DNA from: Streptomyces sp. SPB162
Lineage (GTDB): Bacteria > Actinomycetota > Actinomycetes > Streptomycetales > Streptomycetaceae
DNA: 64,000 bases
Direction of reading: 5' to 3'
NCBI RefSeq assembly: GCF_029504575.1
Contig: NZ_JAQFII010000001.1
Span: 3,851,001 to 3,915,000, forward strand
Below the pieces are notes generated by a model. That model was not told the DNA's origin, did no database searches, and worked only from the letters and a program-made list of their open reading frames with translations. Below are positions 43,652-53,132 of the stretch, in pieces. Every line of letters starts with the position of its first letter. Position 1 is the stretch's first letter. The translations under genes were made by a program, and so were the position numbers.

Positions 43652-44569
43652 TTACGCCGTGACCAGGTAGGAGAAGACGCTCTCCAGGGACTCGTCGGAC
43701 GGCGAGACCGTGTACAGCCGGATGCCCTGTTCACGGGCGACCCGCGGCAGCAGCTCCGTGAAGCCGGAGAAGTCGATCGCCTGGATGCGCAGCGCCTTCT
43801 CGGACCAGTCGAGTTCGATCGCGGCGGTCGACGCGTCGGCGATGAGCGCGGCGGCCAGCTGCCGGTCGTCGCTGGACCGTACGAGGTAGCGGTGCGGGCG
43901 GTCCGTCATCAGGCGGCGGATCTTGCGGAAGTCGCCGGAAGCGGCGTGCCGGCCGGCCACCACGACCTCGATGTGGCTCGCGAGCTGCTCGACCTCCTCC
44001 AGGATGTGTGAGGAGAACAGCACCGTGCGGCCGTCGGCGCCCATCTGCCGGAGCAGGTCCATGAGGTGCAGCCGCTGGCGCGGGTCCATGCCGTTGAAGG
44101 GCTCGTCGAGCAGGAGCACCGACGGGTCGTGGACGAGGGCCGAGGCCATCTTCACGCGCTGCCGCATGCCCTTGGAGTACGTGTCGATCTTGCGGTCCTG
44201 CGCGTACGCCATCTCGACGGTCGCCAGCGCGCGGTGCGCGGCGGCGCCCGGGTCGGGCAGGCCGTGCAGCTCGGCGTTGGCGAGGACGAACTCCGCGCCG
44301 GTGAGGAAGTCGTACATCCCCTCGCGCTCGGGCACGATCCCGATGTGGTGGTACACCTGCTCGTTGCGCCAGATCTGCGTGCCGTCGAGGGTGACGGAGC
44401 CGGTGGACGGGGCGAGGAAGCCGGCCATCATGTTGATGAGGGTGGACTTTCCCGCGCCGTTCGGGCCGAGCAGGCCCGTCACGCCGGGGCCGATCGACAT
44501 GGTGACGTCGTTGACCGCCACCACGTTGCCGAACCAGCGCGAGACGTTGTCGATGGTGATCGTCGTCAC
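43652..44569 (-). CDS. ABC transporter ATP-binding protein
   Basis: A 305-residue ATPase with Walker A GPNGAGKST, signature YSKGMRQRVK, Walker B VLLLDEPFNGMD and switch His in FSSHILEE. A C-terminal extension of about 85 residues is seen in the ABC-2 exporter group. The GTG at 44569 overlaps the TGA of the upstream permease (CTCGTGACG), so it is translationally coupled. Substrate unknown. Confidence 0.93.
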   Translation of the reverse strand: MTTITIDNVSRWFGNVVAVNDVTMSIGPGVTGLLGPNGAGKSTLINMMAGFLAPSTGSVTLDGTQIWRNEQVYHHIGIVPEREGMYDFLTGAEFVLANAELHGLPDPGAAAHRALATVEMAYAQDRKIDTYSKGMRQRVKMASALVHDPSVLLLDEPFNGMDPRQRLHLMDLLRQMGADGRTVLFSSHILEEVEQLASHIEVVVAGRHAASGDFRKIRRLMTDRPHRYLVRSSDDRQLAAALIADASTAAIELDWSEKALRIQAIDFSGFTELLPRVAREQGIRLYTVSPSDESLESVFSYLVTA

Positions 44570-45498
44570 GAGAGTCCGACCTTCCGGTAGCGGCGCATCA
44601 GCAGGCCGAAGCAGCCGGCGATCACACCGAGGAGCACGATCAGGTAGACGATGCCCGCGAGGGCGTCGGGCGGGCCGTAGTTGCCCGGGTTGGAGACGGT
44701 GGCGCCGAGCCACCAGGACTGCGCGCCGTCCAGCAGGCTGATCGGGGAGAAGAGGCCGAACCAGCCCTCCGCCTCGAAATTCTCCTGGGCGTAGGCGACG
44801 CCCTGGATCGCGGTGACCGCTCCGTACGAGATGGCGATGACCGCGATGATCGCGGCGACGCCGAACCCGCGGCGGGGGGTGATGGCGGCGATGACCATGC
44901 CGATGCCCGCCAGCAGCAGGGAGAGCAGGAGAGCGGCCACGATTCCCTTCCCGAAGCCGGCCGTCTGGGACGCGAAGCCGAACTTCCCCAGCAGCGCGCC
45001 GACGTAGAGGATGACCAGCGGCACCGCGGTGAGGATGAACAGCGCCGCCGTCATCGCCGCGAACTTGGCGGCGACGTAGTCGATGCGCTCGATGGGGCGC
45101 GAGAAGTACAGCGGCGTCGTCTTGAACCGCAGGTCGCGCGAGACGGACTGCGGGGCCTGGGCCGCGACGAAGAGCGCGATGACCATCTGCAGGTAGATCG
45201 TGTACTGCATGTACTGCAGGGGCAGTTTGGTCATCTTCGTGCCGATCGCGACCGCGACGATGATCAGCGCCGGGGCGCACATCGCGGCGAACAGCAGCAT
45301 CGGCAGCACCTTGGACTTCGCCGACCGGCCGAGCCCGTAGGCGCCGCGCAGGCTCTGCGAGAAGAGGGAGAGCCGGGCGTAGCCGCGGCCGAGGCGCGGG
45401 CCGTCGTAGTGGCGGTAGCCGATGTTGTGGATGACGTCGGCGCCGCGCTGGGCCTCTTGCTGCGCGGGTACGGAAGCGGGAACGGTTTCAGGCTGCAT
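44566..45498 (-). CDS. ABC-2 type transporter permease
   Basis: A 310-residue membrane protein with a cytoplasmic N-terminus of about 60 residues (IHNIGYRHYDGPRLGRGYA) and six helices. The IGYRHYDGPRLGR motif is recurrent in actinobacterial ABC permeases of this operon type. The ATG at 45498 has GGGAGG seven bases upstream. Its start overlaps the end of the first ATPase by 11 bp and its stop overlaps the second ATPase. Confidence 0.88.
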   Translation of the reverse strand: MQPETVPASVPAQQEAQRGADVIHNIGYRHYDGPRLGRGYARLSLFSQSLRGAYGLGRSAKSKVLPMLLFAAMCAPALIIVAVAIGTKMTKLPLQYMQYTIYLQMVIALFVAAQAPQSVSRDLRFKTTPLYFSRPIERIDYVAAKFAAMTAALFILTAVPLVILYVGALLGKFGFASQTAGFGKGIVAALLLSLLLAGIGMVIAAITPRRGFGVAAIIAVIAISYGAVTAIQGVAYAQENFEAEGWFGLFSPISLLDGAQSWWLGATVSNPGNYGPPDALAGIVYLIVLLGVIAGCFGLLMRRYRKVGLS

Positions 45499-46504
45499 CT
45501 CGGCTGCCTCCCTTCTGCGGCCGGCTGCCGGTGGCGCCTGCGGCCTCGAGGACGGCGGAGTCGTCATCCGTGCTGAAGACCTCCGCGATCCGATGACGTC
45601 TCTGCTCCATCCGGACCAGGCCCAGGCCCAGTTCGGCGACCGCGTCCCTGATGAGGTCGTAGGTGGCCTCGCCGTCCATCTCGACGAGCAGGATGTGGCC
45701 GATGTTCGCGCCGGCGGAGCCGGGGCCCTCGCCCTGCACGGAGACCCCCGCCTCGGTCAGCGCCGCGCGCAGCGCCTCGGTGCCGTGCGGGTGCTGGTCG
45801 GTGTCGGTGACCTCGACCGCGAGCGAGGCCGTGGCCTGGGTGAAGTCGCTGGTGGAGGAGGAGCGCAGCAGCTTTCCGCCGTCGACGACGACGACGTGGT
45901 CGCTGATGCGCTCCAGCTCGCCGAGCAGGTGCGAGGTGACCAGGACGGAGATGCCGAAGTCGCTGTGGACCCGGCGGATCAGCCCCAGCATCTCGTCGCG
46001 GCCCGCCGGGTCCAGCCCGTTGGTCGGCTCGTCGAGGAGGACCAGCTTCGGGTCGTGCACGAGCGCCTGCGCCAGCTTGACGCGCTGCTTCATGCCCGTG
46101 GAGTAGCCGCCCATGGCGCGGTACCGCTCCTCGTACAGCCCTACGTGGCGCAGGGTGTCGGCGGTGCGCTCGCGGGCCGCGGCGGGCGGCAGCCCGGACA
46201 TCCGCGCCATGTGGACGACGAACTCGGTCGCCGAGACATCGGGCGGCAGGCAGTCGTGTTCGGGCATGTACCCGACGAGACCGCGGATCGCCGCGCCTTC
46301 GGTGGCCACGTCGAGTCCGAGCACGGCGGCACGGCCCTCGGTGGCCGGGGACAGACCCAGCAGAATCTTGATCAGGGTCGACTTGCCGGCTCCGTTGGCA
46401 CCTACCAGCCCGGTCACACCGGGGGTGATGTCCACGGAGAGCCGGTCCAGGGCGGTCACCCTTGGGTACCGCTTGCTCAGGCTTTCGGTCACGATCACAG
46501 TCAC
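45488..46504 (-). CDS. ABC transporter ATP-binding protein
   Basis: A 338-residue ATPase and first gene of the exporter operon. Walker A GANGAGKST, signature YSTGMKQRVK, Walker B VLLDEPTNGLD, switch His in TSHLLGE. A C-terminal domain of about 110 residues (about 225-338) is beyond the nucleotide-binding core. The GTG at 46504 is the likely start. The operon thus encodes two ATPases and two permeases, either two exporters or one heteromeric system. Confidence 0.92.
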   Translation of the reverse strand: MTVIVTESLSKRYPRVTALDRLSVDITPGVTGLVGANGAGKSTLIKILLGLSPATEGRAAVLGLDVATEGAAIRGLVGYMPEHDCLPPDVSATEFVVHMARMSGLPPAAARERTADTLRHVGLYEERYRAMGGYSTGMKQRVKLAQALVHDPKLVLLDEPTNGLDPAGRDEMLGLIRRVHSDFGISVLVTSHLLGELERISDHVVVVDGGKLLRSSSTSDFTQATASLAVEVTDTDQHPHGTEALRAALTEAGVSVQGEGPGSAGANIGHILLVEMDGEATYDLIRDAVAELGLGLVRMEQRRHRIAEVFSTDDDSAVLEAAGATGSRPQKGGSRDAA

Positions 46505-46781
46505 GTTCCCGACGGTAGTGGCGCAGACCACACCGGGGCGTCCCTCTCGGGGCTCCAATCCGCGTAGTCCTGGGGGCTGACCTCCCGTAGGGGATCTCCT
46601 CCGAGCGCGGGACGGATGTCAGGGTCATGGCGGTCCGCAGCTCCCCCGGCCGCGGTTTTCCACAGGCGGCGGAGGCGCCCTTGACCCTGCCATGGAGTGA
46701 TGTCACATTCATCGGTGTCAGGGTTGATGCGGGCCGTGCCGGGTGCCGTTCCGGTGCCTTCCGGGGATGGGGGCGGTAGAG

Positions 46782-47609
46782 ATGAGTCATCCGAGTCATC
46801 CGGATGGGTTGGACGGGTTCCGGAAGGTGCAGCGGCTGGCGTACGCGTGCGCCGAGGCGGTCGCGGCGCAGCTGAGACCGGGCGTCACCGAGCGGGAGGC
46901 CGCCCGCATGATGCGGGAGTGGCTGCGCGAGCGGGGCGTGCGGGACTGGTTCCATCTGCCGTTCGCCTGGTTCGGCGACCGGACGGCCTTCACGGGCTTC
47001 AAGGTGCCGCTGCAGTTCTTCCCCACGCAGCGCCGGCTGGAGCCGGGGATGCCCTTCATCCTGGACGTGGCCCCGATCCACCGGGGGTTCACCGCCGACA
47101 TCGGGTACTCGGGCTGCCTGGGGCTCAACCCCGTCCACGACCGGCTGCTGGCCGATCTGCGCGAGCACCGCGAGCTGATCCTGCGCGAGGTGCGCGAGCG
47201 CCGCCCGCTGCGGGCGATCTACCAGGACGTGGACCGGTTGATGGTGAGGCAGGGGTACGCCAACCGCCACCGCGCCTATCCGTTCGGCGTCATCGCGCAC
47301 AAGGTCGACCGGGTCCGGGAGCGGCGCTGGGCACCGCGGATCGCCGGCTTCGGCGCCCAGAGCCTCAGGGGACTGGCGAAGGACGCGCTGCACGGGCACC
47401 GGGACGGCTGGTCCCCGCTGTGGAGCCCGTACCGGATGTCCGACCATCCGCCGCGGCCGGGGCTGTGGGCCGTCGAGCCCCATCTGGGATTCCGCGGGAC
47501 CGGCGCGAAGTTCGAGGAGATCCTCGTGGTCACCGACACGGACGCGTACTGGCTGGACGATGAACTGCCGCATGTGGAGCGCTGGAAGGAAGCGGGGCTG
47601 ACCGTATGA
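46782..47609 (+). CDS. M24-family metallopeptidase-like protein
   Basis: A 275-residue pita-bread-fold protein related to aminopeptidase P and creatinase. Metal ligands can be followed: Asp in ILDVAPIHRGF, Asp in TADIGYSG, His in VIAHKVDRV, Glu in WAVEPHLGF and Glu in GAKFEEILVVT. The N-terminal creatinase domain is missing, so it is a catalytic domain alone. Its stop overlaps the next gene (GTATGAGCC), an alpha/beta hydrolase-SDR fusion, so the two work together or are at least co-expressed. The substrate is not known. The ATG at 46782 has GGCGG five bases upstream. Confidence 0.87.
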   Translation: MSHPSHPDGLDGFRKVQRLAYACAEAVAAQLRPGVTEREAARMMREWLRERGVRDWFHLPFAWFGDRTAFTGFKVPLQFFPTQRRLEPGMPFILDVAPIHRGFTADIGYSGCLGLNPVHDRLLADLREHRELILREVRERRPLRAIYQDVDRLMVRQGYANRHRAYPFGVIAHKVDRVRERRWAPRIAGFGAQSLRGLAKDALHGHRDGWSPLWSPYRMSDHPPRPGLWAVEPHLGFRGTGAKFEEILVVTDTDAYWLDDELPHVERWKEAGLTV

Positions 47610-49405
47610 GCCGAGACGGCGCGGGAGACGGGACCGTGAACCCGGAGGGCGGGGTGCCGCGTGAGCGACGGGTGGCGGGCGACGGGGTGGAGTTGTGCGT
47701 CGCCGAGTACGGGGACGCGTCGCTGCCGACCGTGGTGCTGCTGCACGGCTACCCCGACAGCAAGGAAGTGTGGTCCCAGGTCGCCGACCGGCTCGCGGAC
47801 CGGTTCCATGTCGTGCTCTACGACGTGCGCGGCCACGGCCGCTCGACCGCGCCGAAACCGCTGCGCGGCGGATTCCGGCTGGAGAAGCTGACGAACGACT
47901 TCCTGGCGGTCGCGGACGCGGTCAGCCCGGACCGGCCGGTCCACCTCGTCGGCCACGACTGGGGATCGGTCCAGGGCTGGGAGTTCGCCACCGTGGGGCG
48001 CACCGAAGGCCGGATCGCCACCTTCACGTCCATCTCCGGCCCCTCCCTCGACCACTTCGGCCACTGGATCAAGCAGCGGGTCGCGCGGCCGACCCCGCGC
48101 CGCGTCGCCCAGCTCCTCGGCCAGGGCGCCAAGTCCTGGTACGTGTACGCGCTGTACACCCCGGTGCTCCCGGAACTGGCCTGGCGCGGAGTGCTCGGCA
48201 GGCAGTGGCCCAAGCTGCTCGCCCGCGCCGAGAAGATCTCCTCGGCCCAGTACCCGACCGCCTCACTGCCCGAGGACGCCGCACACGGCACGTGGCTCTA
48301 CCGGGACAACGTCAAGGAGCGGCTGCGCGCACCGCGGACGGACGCCTACGCCCATGTGCCGGTGCAGCTGATCACCCCGACCGGTGACCCGTTCCTGTCG
48401 GAGAAGCTCTCCGACGGACTGGAGCAGTGGGTCCCCGACCTGCGGCGCCGCACCATCGCGACCAGGCACTGGGTGCCGCGCACCCGACCGGACCAGCTCG
48501 CCCAGTGGATCGGTGACTTCGTGACGTCCAACGAGGAGGGCCGTCCCGCCCGGACCACCCCGGACAAGCCGGGACCCGCCGGTGAGCGCTTCGCCGGCCG
48601 GTTGGTGCTGGTGACGGGCGCCGGCAGCGGCATCGGACGGGCCACCGCCTTCGCGTTCGCCGAGGCGGGGGCGCGGATCATCGCGGTGGACCGGGACGCC
48701 GAGTCCGCGGCCCGCACCGCGGAACTGGCGCGGCTCATCGGCGCGCCGGAGGCGTGGGCCGAGACCGTGGACGTCGCCGACGAACAGGCCATGGAGAAGC
48801 TCGCGGAGAAGACCGCCGCCGAGTACGGAGTGCCCGACGTCGTCGTCAACAACGCGGGTATCGGCCTGGCCGGCTCCTTCCTCGACACCACCACCGAGGA
48901 GTGGAAGCGGGTGCTGGACGTGAACCTGTGGGGCGTCATCCACGGCTGCCGGCTCTTCGCCCGGCAGATGGTCGACCGCGGCCAGGGCGGCCATATCGTC
49001 AACATCGCCTCCGCCGCCGCCTTCCAGCCGTCGCGTGCGCTGCCCGCGTACAGCACCTCCAAGGCCGCCGTGCTGATGCTCAGCGAATGTCTGCGGGCCG
49101 AGTTGGCCCCCCACGACATCGGGGTGACCGCCATCTGCCCCGGCATCGTCAACACCAACATCACCTCGACCGCCCGCTTCGCCGGGGCCACCGACGCGGA
49201 GCAGGACCGGCGCCGCGCGAAGTCCGCCCGGCTGTACGGGCTGCGCAACTACCCGCCGGAGAAGGTCGCCGACGCGATCGTGCGCGCGGTCATGCGCAAC
49301 TCCGCGGTCGTCCCGGTCACCCCCGAGGCACACGGCGCCCGGCTGCTGGGCCGGCTGTCCCCCAGGGCGCTCCGCGGCCTGGCCCGCCTCAACCCACCCC
49401 TGTAG
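47606..49405 (+). CDS. Alpha/beta hydrolase - SDR oxidoreductase fusion
   Basis: A 599-residue two-domain protein. Residues about 20-310 are an alpha/beta hydrolase with oxyanion motif LLHGYPDS and nucleophile elbow VGHDWGS, where the nucleophile is Asp as in epoxide hydrolases and haloalkane dehalogenases. Residues about 325-590 are a short-chain dehydrogenase with cofactor motif TGAGSGIG, NNAG, catalytic Ser in NIASAAAFQ and YSTSK. The acidic DRDAE after the second strand suggests NAD(H) preference. Start ATG overlaps the M24 gene stop by four bases. A MerR gene follows 25 bp downstream. Actual substrates unknown. Confidence 0.92.
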   Translation: MSRDGAGDGTVNPEGGVPRERRVAGDGVELCVAEYGDASLPTVVLLHGYPDSKEVWSQVADRLADRFHVVLYDVRGHGRSTAPKPLRGGFRLEKLTNDFLAVADAVSPDRPVHLVGHDWGSVQGWEFATVGRTEGRIATFTSISGPSLDHFGHWIKQRVARPTPRRVAQLLGQGAKSWYVYALYTPVLPELAWRGVLGRQWPKLLARAEKISSAQYPTASLPEDAAHGTWLYRDNVKERLRAPRTDAYAHVPVQLITPTGDPFLSEKLSDGLEQWVPDLRRRTIATRHWVPRTRPDQLAQWIGDFVTSNEEGRPARTTPDKPGPAGERFAGRLVLVTGAGSGIGRATAFAFAEAGARIIAVDRDAESAARTAELARLIGAPEAWAETVDVADEQAMEKLAEKTAAEYGVPDVVVNNAGIGLAGSFLDTTTEEWKRVLDVNLWGVIHGCRLFARQMVDRGQGGHIVNIASAAAFQPSRALPAYSTSKAAVLMLSECLRAELAPHDIGVTAICPGIVNTNITSTARFAGATDAEQDRRRAKSARLYGLRNYPPEKVADAIVRAVMRNSAVVPVTPEAHGARLLGRLSPRALRGLARLNPPL

Positions 49406-49429
49406 GCCGTGTCAGGAAGTCACCACACC

Positions 49430-50371
49430 ATGAACCACGCGACCGCCGAGCACCGCGCCTACCGGATCGAGGACCTGGCCCACCTCAGCGGCACCACGGT
49501 CCGGACGATCCGGGGGTACCAGGACCGGGGGCTGCTCCCGAAGCCGGAACGCCGGGGCCGCGCCAACGTCTACGACGACACGCACCTGGCCCGGCTGCGC
49601 CAGATCGCCGACCTCCTTGAGCGCGGCTACACGCTGGCCAGCATCAAGGAGCTGCTGGAGGCGTGGGACGCGGGCACCGGGCTCGGCGGAGTCCTCGGCC
49701 TGGTCAACGAGGTGGACCGGTCCTGGTCCGACGAGACGCCGGCCCGGATCACCCGTTCCGAGCTGACCGAGGCGTTCGGCGGTGTCCCCGACGAGGCCGC
49801 CATCACCGACGCCCTGGACCTGGGGGTGCTCGAGGCCGTCCCGGACAGCGAGGACGAGTTCCTCGTCCCCAGCCCCCAGGAGCTGGCGGCCGCCGCCGAA
49901 CTGTACGCGGCGGGCGTCCCGCTCTCCGCGATCACGGGTCATCTGCGGGAGCTGCGGATCCAGGTCGAGTACATCTCGGAGCGGTTCCTGCAGTTCACCA
50001 CCGAGCACGTCTTCCAGCGCTATCTGGACCATCCGCCCACCGACGCGGAGGCGGCGTCCCTCGTGCGGCGGCTGCGACCGCTCGCCCGGCAGACCCTCGA
50101 CGCGGAACTGGCGCGCGCGATGCGCATGATGGCCACCGAGCAGGTCAGGAGGCACATCGGCGACCTCGCGGCGGACGTGGCGCCCTCGATGGGCCCCGCC
50201 GTCGTTCCGGTCTCGCTGCCGGCGGACACGGTGGGCGCCGTCCGGGAGCTGGTCGGCCGTCGCAACGTCCCGGCCTTCGTCGCCGCCGCCGCCGAACGGG
50301 AGGTCCGGGCCCGCACCCTGGACGCCCTCGCGGGCCGCGCCGCCGAGGAGTACCCGCGCGGCCGGGATTGA
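49430..50371 (+). CDS. MerR-family transcriptional regulator
   Basis: A 313-residue regulator. The MerR winged helix is at about residues 12-80 (YRIEDLAHLSGTTVRTIRGYQDRGLLP, then LARLRQIADLLERGYTLASIKELLEAW). The long C-terminal part is helical and without metal-binding Cys. It is downstream of the M24 and hydrolase-SDR genes on the same strand and may control them. The ATG at 49430 follows AGGA at a long spacing; a GTG at 49409 is the alternative. Confidence 0.87.
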   Translation: MNHATAEHRAYRIEDLAHLSGTTVRTIRGYQDRGLLPKPERRGRANVYDDTHLARLRQIADLLERGYTLASIKELLEAWDAGTGLGGVLGLVNEVDRSWSDETPARITRSELTEAFGGVPDEAAITDALDLGVLEAVPDSEDEFLVPSPQELAAAAELYAAGVPLSAITGHLRELRIQVEYISERFLQFTTEHVFQRYLDHPPTDAEAASLVRRLRPLARQTLDAELARAMRMMATEQVRRHIGDLAADVAPSMGPAVVPVSLPADTVGAVRELVGRRNVPAFVAAAAEREVRARTLDALAGRAAEEYPRGRD

Positions 50372-50487
50372 TCTTCGCCACGGCCCGCCCACCGGTCCCC
50401 ACCACCGAGGCCGCGTCCGGTGGCGGGGGGCAGACGCGGGCGTACCTGTGTGCGGGCGGCGCGGGCGTATACGGGAGGATGGGGGGT

Positions 50488-51345
50488 GTGACCTCAGCCC
50501 CCGAGCATCTCCAGTCCCAGGACGCCCGCCCGTCGGCCCGCACGCCCCGGCTGATCGCCACCGACCTCGACGGCACGCTGCTGCGTGACGACAAGACGGT
50601 CTCGGACCGGACGATCGCCGCGCTCGCGGACGCCGAGGCGGCCGGGATCGAGGTCTTCTTCGTCACCGGGCGGCCGGCCCGTTGGATGAACGTCGTCGCC
50701 GAGCACACCGCCCGGCACGGGATGGCGATCTGCGCGAACGGCGCCGCCGTCTACGACCTGCACCGCGGCCGGCTGCTCGCCGCGTACCCGCTCGACACGA
50801 AGGACGCACTCGCCATCGTGGACGCGCTGCGCACGGCCGTGCCCGGCACGACCTTCGCCGTGGAGCGCACCAACGGCTTCTCCTACGAGCCCGCGTACCC
50901 TCCGTACGCCCCGATGCCCGACGCCGTGATCGCGCCCGCCGAGGAGCTGCTCGCCGACATCGGCGCCCCGGTGCTCAAGCTGCTCGCGAAGCACCCGGAC
51001 GCCGATCCGGACGCGTTCCTGGCAACGGCGCTGAGCGCCGCGGGCGAGCACGGCGAGATCACCCGCTCCAGCGCTTCCGCGCTGCTGGAGATCAGCGGCC
51101 CGGGCGTCAGCAAGGCCACCACCCTCGCCCGGTGTTGCGCGGAGCGCGGGGTGTCGGCCGAGGAGGTCGTCGCGTTCGGCGACATGCCGAACGACCTGGC
51201 GATGCTGAGCTGGGCGGGCACCTCGTACGCGGTCGCGAACGCGCACCCCGCGGTGCTGGCCGCCACCACCCACCGCACCACCGCCAACCAGGACGACGGC
51301 GTCGCCCGGATCATCGAGCGGATCCTGCGGACCCGCGACAACTGA
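50488..51345 (+). CDS. HAD-superfamily hydrolase (Cof type)
   Basis: A 285-residue relative of the protein encoded at 37030. Motif [14 protein letters not shown], motif II VTGRP, motif [13 protein letters not shown], with a C2 cap between. Substrate unknown. GTG start at 50488 with GGGAGG about nine bases upstream. Convergent with the sensor kinase gene; only 28 bp separate the stops. Confidence 0.9.
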   Translation: MTSAPEHLQSQDARPSARTPRLIATDLDGTLLRDDKTVSDRTIAALADAEAAGIEVFFVTGRPARWMNVVAEHTARHGMAICANGAAVYDLHRGRLLAAYPLDTKDALAIVDALRTAVPGTTFAVERTNGFSYEPAYPPYAPMPDAVIAPAEELLADIGAPVLKLLAKHPDADPDAFLATALSAAGEHGEITRSSASALLEISGPGVSKATTLARCCAERGVSAEEVVAFGDMPNDLAMLSWAGTSYAVANAHPAVLAATTHRTTANQDDGVARIIERILRTRDN

Positions 51346-51373
51346 CCCCGGCGTCCGCTGACGGGGGCCGCCG

Positions 51374-53068
51374 CTACAGCGGCGCCTCCCAGACGACCGT
51401 CGTCCCCACCCCGTCCCGCCCCGGCCCGTGACGGCTCGACCCGCCGAGGGCCTCCGCGCGGCGCGCCAGGTTGCGCAGTCCGCTGCGGCGGCCCTCCGCC
51501 GGGATGCCCACGCCGTCGTCGGTGACCGTCAGCCGAACCCCGGTTACGACGCCGTCGCCCTCTGCGGTGCCGGGCAGAGTGACCGTCGCGTCGATCACGA
51601 CGTCGACGCGGCTCGCACCCGCGTGCCGGAGAGCGTTCGACAGCGCCTCGCGCAGGGCGGCGATCAGGTTTTTCACGGTCAGCTCGCCGACCAGCGCGTC
51701 CACCGCCCCGATGAAGCGCACCGACGGCTGGAAGCCCAGCGGGACGGCCGCCGTGCCGATCTCCCGCAGCACCCGCGTCCGCAGGCCGGCCGGCGCGTCG
51801 GCGGGGACCTGCTGGAGCGCGAAGATCGCCGTGCGCACCTCCTGGATGGTGGCGTCCAGTTCATCGACGGCCTTGCCGATCCCGTCCCGCACCTGCGGGT
51901 CCACCGAGCGGCGCTGCGCGCCCTGCAGCATCAGACCGGTCGCGAACAGCCGCTGGATGACCAGGTCGTGCAGGTCACGGGCGATCCGATCACGGTCCTC
52001 GTAGACCGCCAGCCGTTCCCGGTCGCGCTGTACGTCGACCAGCAGCAGCGCCAGCGCGGCCTGCGCGGCGAACTGGGTGGCCAGGGTGCGTTCCACCTCG
52101 GTGAACGGCTTGCCGCCGCGTCCGCGCGGCAGCGCGAGGGTGCCGATCACGCGGCCGTTGCTCTTGAGCGGAAGCATCATGCTGGGCCCGAACCTGATCG
52201 CCAGGCGGGTGGTCATCCGCACATCCATCGAGGAGTCGTCGACGAAGACCGGCTCCCCGTTCAACAGCAGTTCGGCGACCGGGCTCTCCGGCTCGATGAC
52301 CGTGCCGAGCATCCCGGCCGGTTCATCGGCGGAGACCGCGACGACCTCCAAACCGCCGTCCTCGGTCGGCAGCAGAACGAGCCCGGCGGCGGCTTCGGCC
52401 AGCTTGCGGGCCTGCTCGGCGACGACGTCCAGCGCGTGCTCGGCGGCGTCGCTCGTCAGCAGGGCGGTGGTGAGGGCCGCGGAGCCGTTGATCCAGCGCT
52501 CGCGCTGGCGGGTCGCCTCGTACAGCCGCGCGTTGCCGAGCGCGATCCCCGCCTCGGTTGCCAGGATCAGCACCACTTGCAGATCCTCCTCCGTGAACTC
52601 CCCGCCGCCGCGTTTCTCGGTCAGGTAGAGGTTCCCGAAGACTTCCTTGTGGACGCGGATCGGCACCCCGAGGAAAGCCTGCACCGGGGGATGGCCCGGC
52701 GGGACCCCCGCCGACCGCGGATCCTTTGTGATGTCCGCGATCCGCAGGGGCACCGGATGGCGAATGAGTTCGCCGAGCAGCCCCGTGCGACCGTCCGGGA
52801 TCGCGCCGATGCGTTCGACGTCCTCATCAGTGATGCCGTAGGTGACGAAGTCGGCGAGGGCGGTGCCGTCGGCGTTGAGCACGCCGAGCGCCCCGTAGCG
52901 GGCGGACGCCAGCTCGGCCGCGGTCTCGACGATCCTGCGCAGCGTCGTGTGCAGTTCGAGGCCGGTGCCGACGGCGACGACGGCCTCCAGCAACTCGGGC
53001 AGGCGCATGGTGATCCGGGAGGCCACGCCCTGGAAGCTGAAGGTCGTCGGCTCACTGTCGTCTGCCAT
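51374..53068 (-). CDS. GAF-domain sensor histidine kinase (DevS/DosS-like)
   Basis: A 564-residue soluble kinase with two GAF domains (about 40-185 and 215-360), a HisKA_3 dimerisation domain with the phospho-His in DRIARDLHDLVIQRLF, and an ATPase domain with DDGVGIP and GLRNLARRAEALGG. This architecture is that of mycobacterial DevS/DosT, which sense oxygen, NO or redox through heme in GAF1. Whether heme is bound here cannot be read with certainty. The gene follows cydCD by 64 bp on the same strand, so it is probably part of the cytochrome bd operon. No response regulator is adjacent. Confidence 0.9.
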   Translation of the reverse strand: MADDSEPTTFSFQGVASRITMRLPELLEAVVAVGTGLELHTTLRRIVETAAELASARYGALGVLNADGTALADFVTYGITDEDVERIGAIPDGRTGLLGELIRHPVPLRIADITKDPRSAGVPPGHPPVQAFLGVPIRVHKEVFGNLYLTEKRGGGEFTEEDLQVVLILATEAGIALGNARLYEATRQRERWINGSAALTTALLTSDAAEHALDVVAEQARKLAEAAAGLVLLPTEDGGLEVVAVSADEPAGMLGTVIEPESPVAELLLNGEPVFVDDSSMDVRMTTRLAIRFGPSMMLPLKSNGRVIGTLALPRGRGGKPFTEVERTLATQFAAQAALALLLVDVQRDRERLAVYEDRDRIARDLHDLVIQRLFATGLMLQGAQRRSVDPQVRDGIGKAVDELDATIQEVRTAIFALQQVPADAPAGLRTRVLREIGTAAVPLGFQPSVRFIGAVDALVGELTVKNLIAALREALSNALRHAGASRVDVVIDATVTLPGTAEGDGVVTGVRLTVTDDGVGIPAEGRRSGLRNLARRAEALGGSSRHGPGRDGVGTTVVWEAPL

Positions 53069-53132
53069 GCGGATCAGCGTATTTGGTCCGCTTTGTCCCT
53101 GCCGGTCGGACCGGTCGGCTCAGCCGGCCCGG

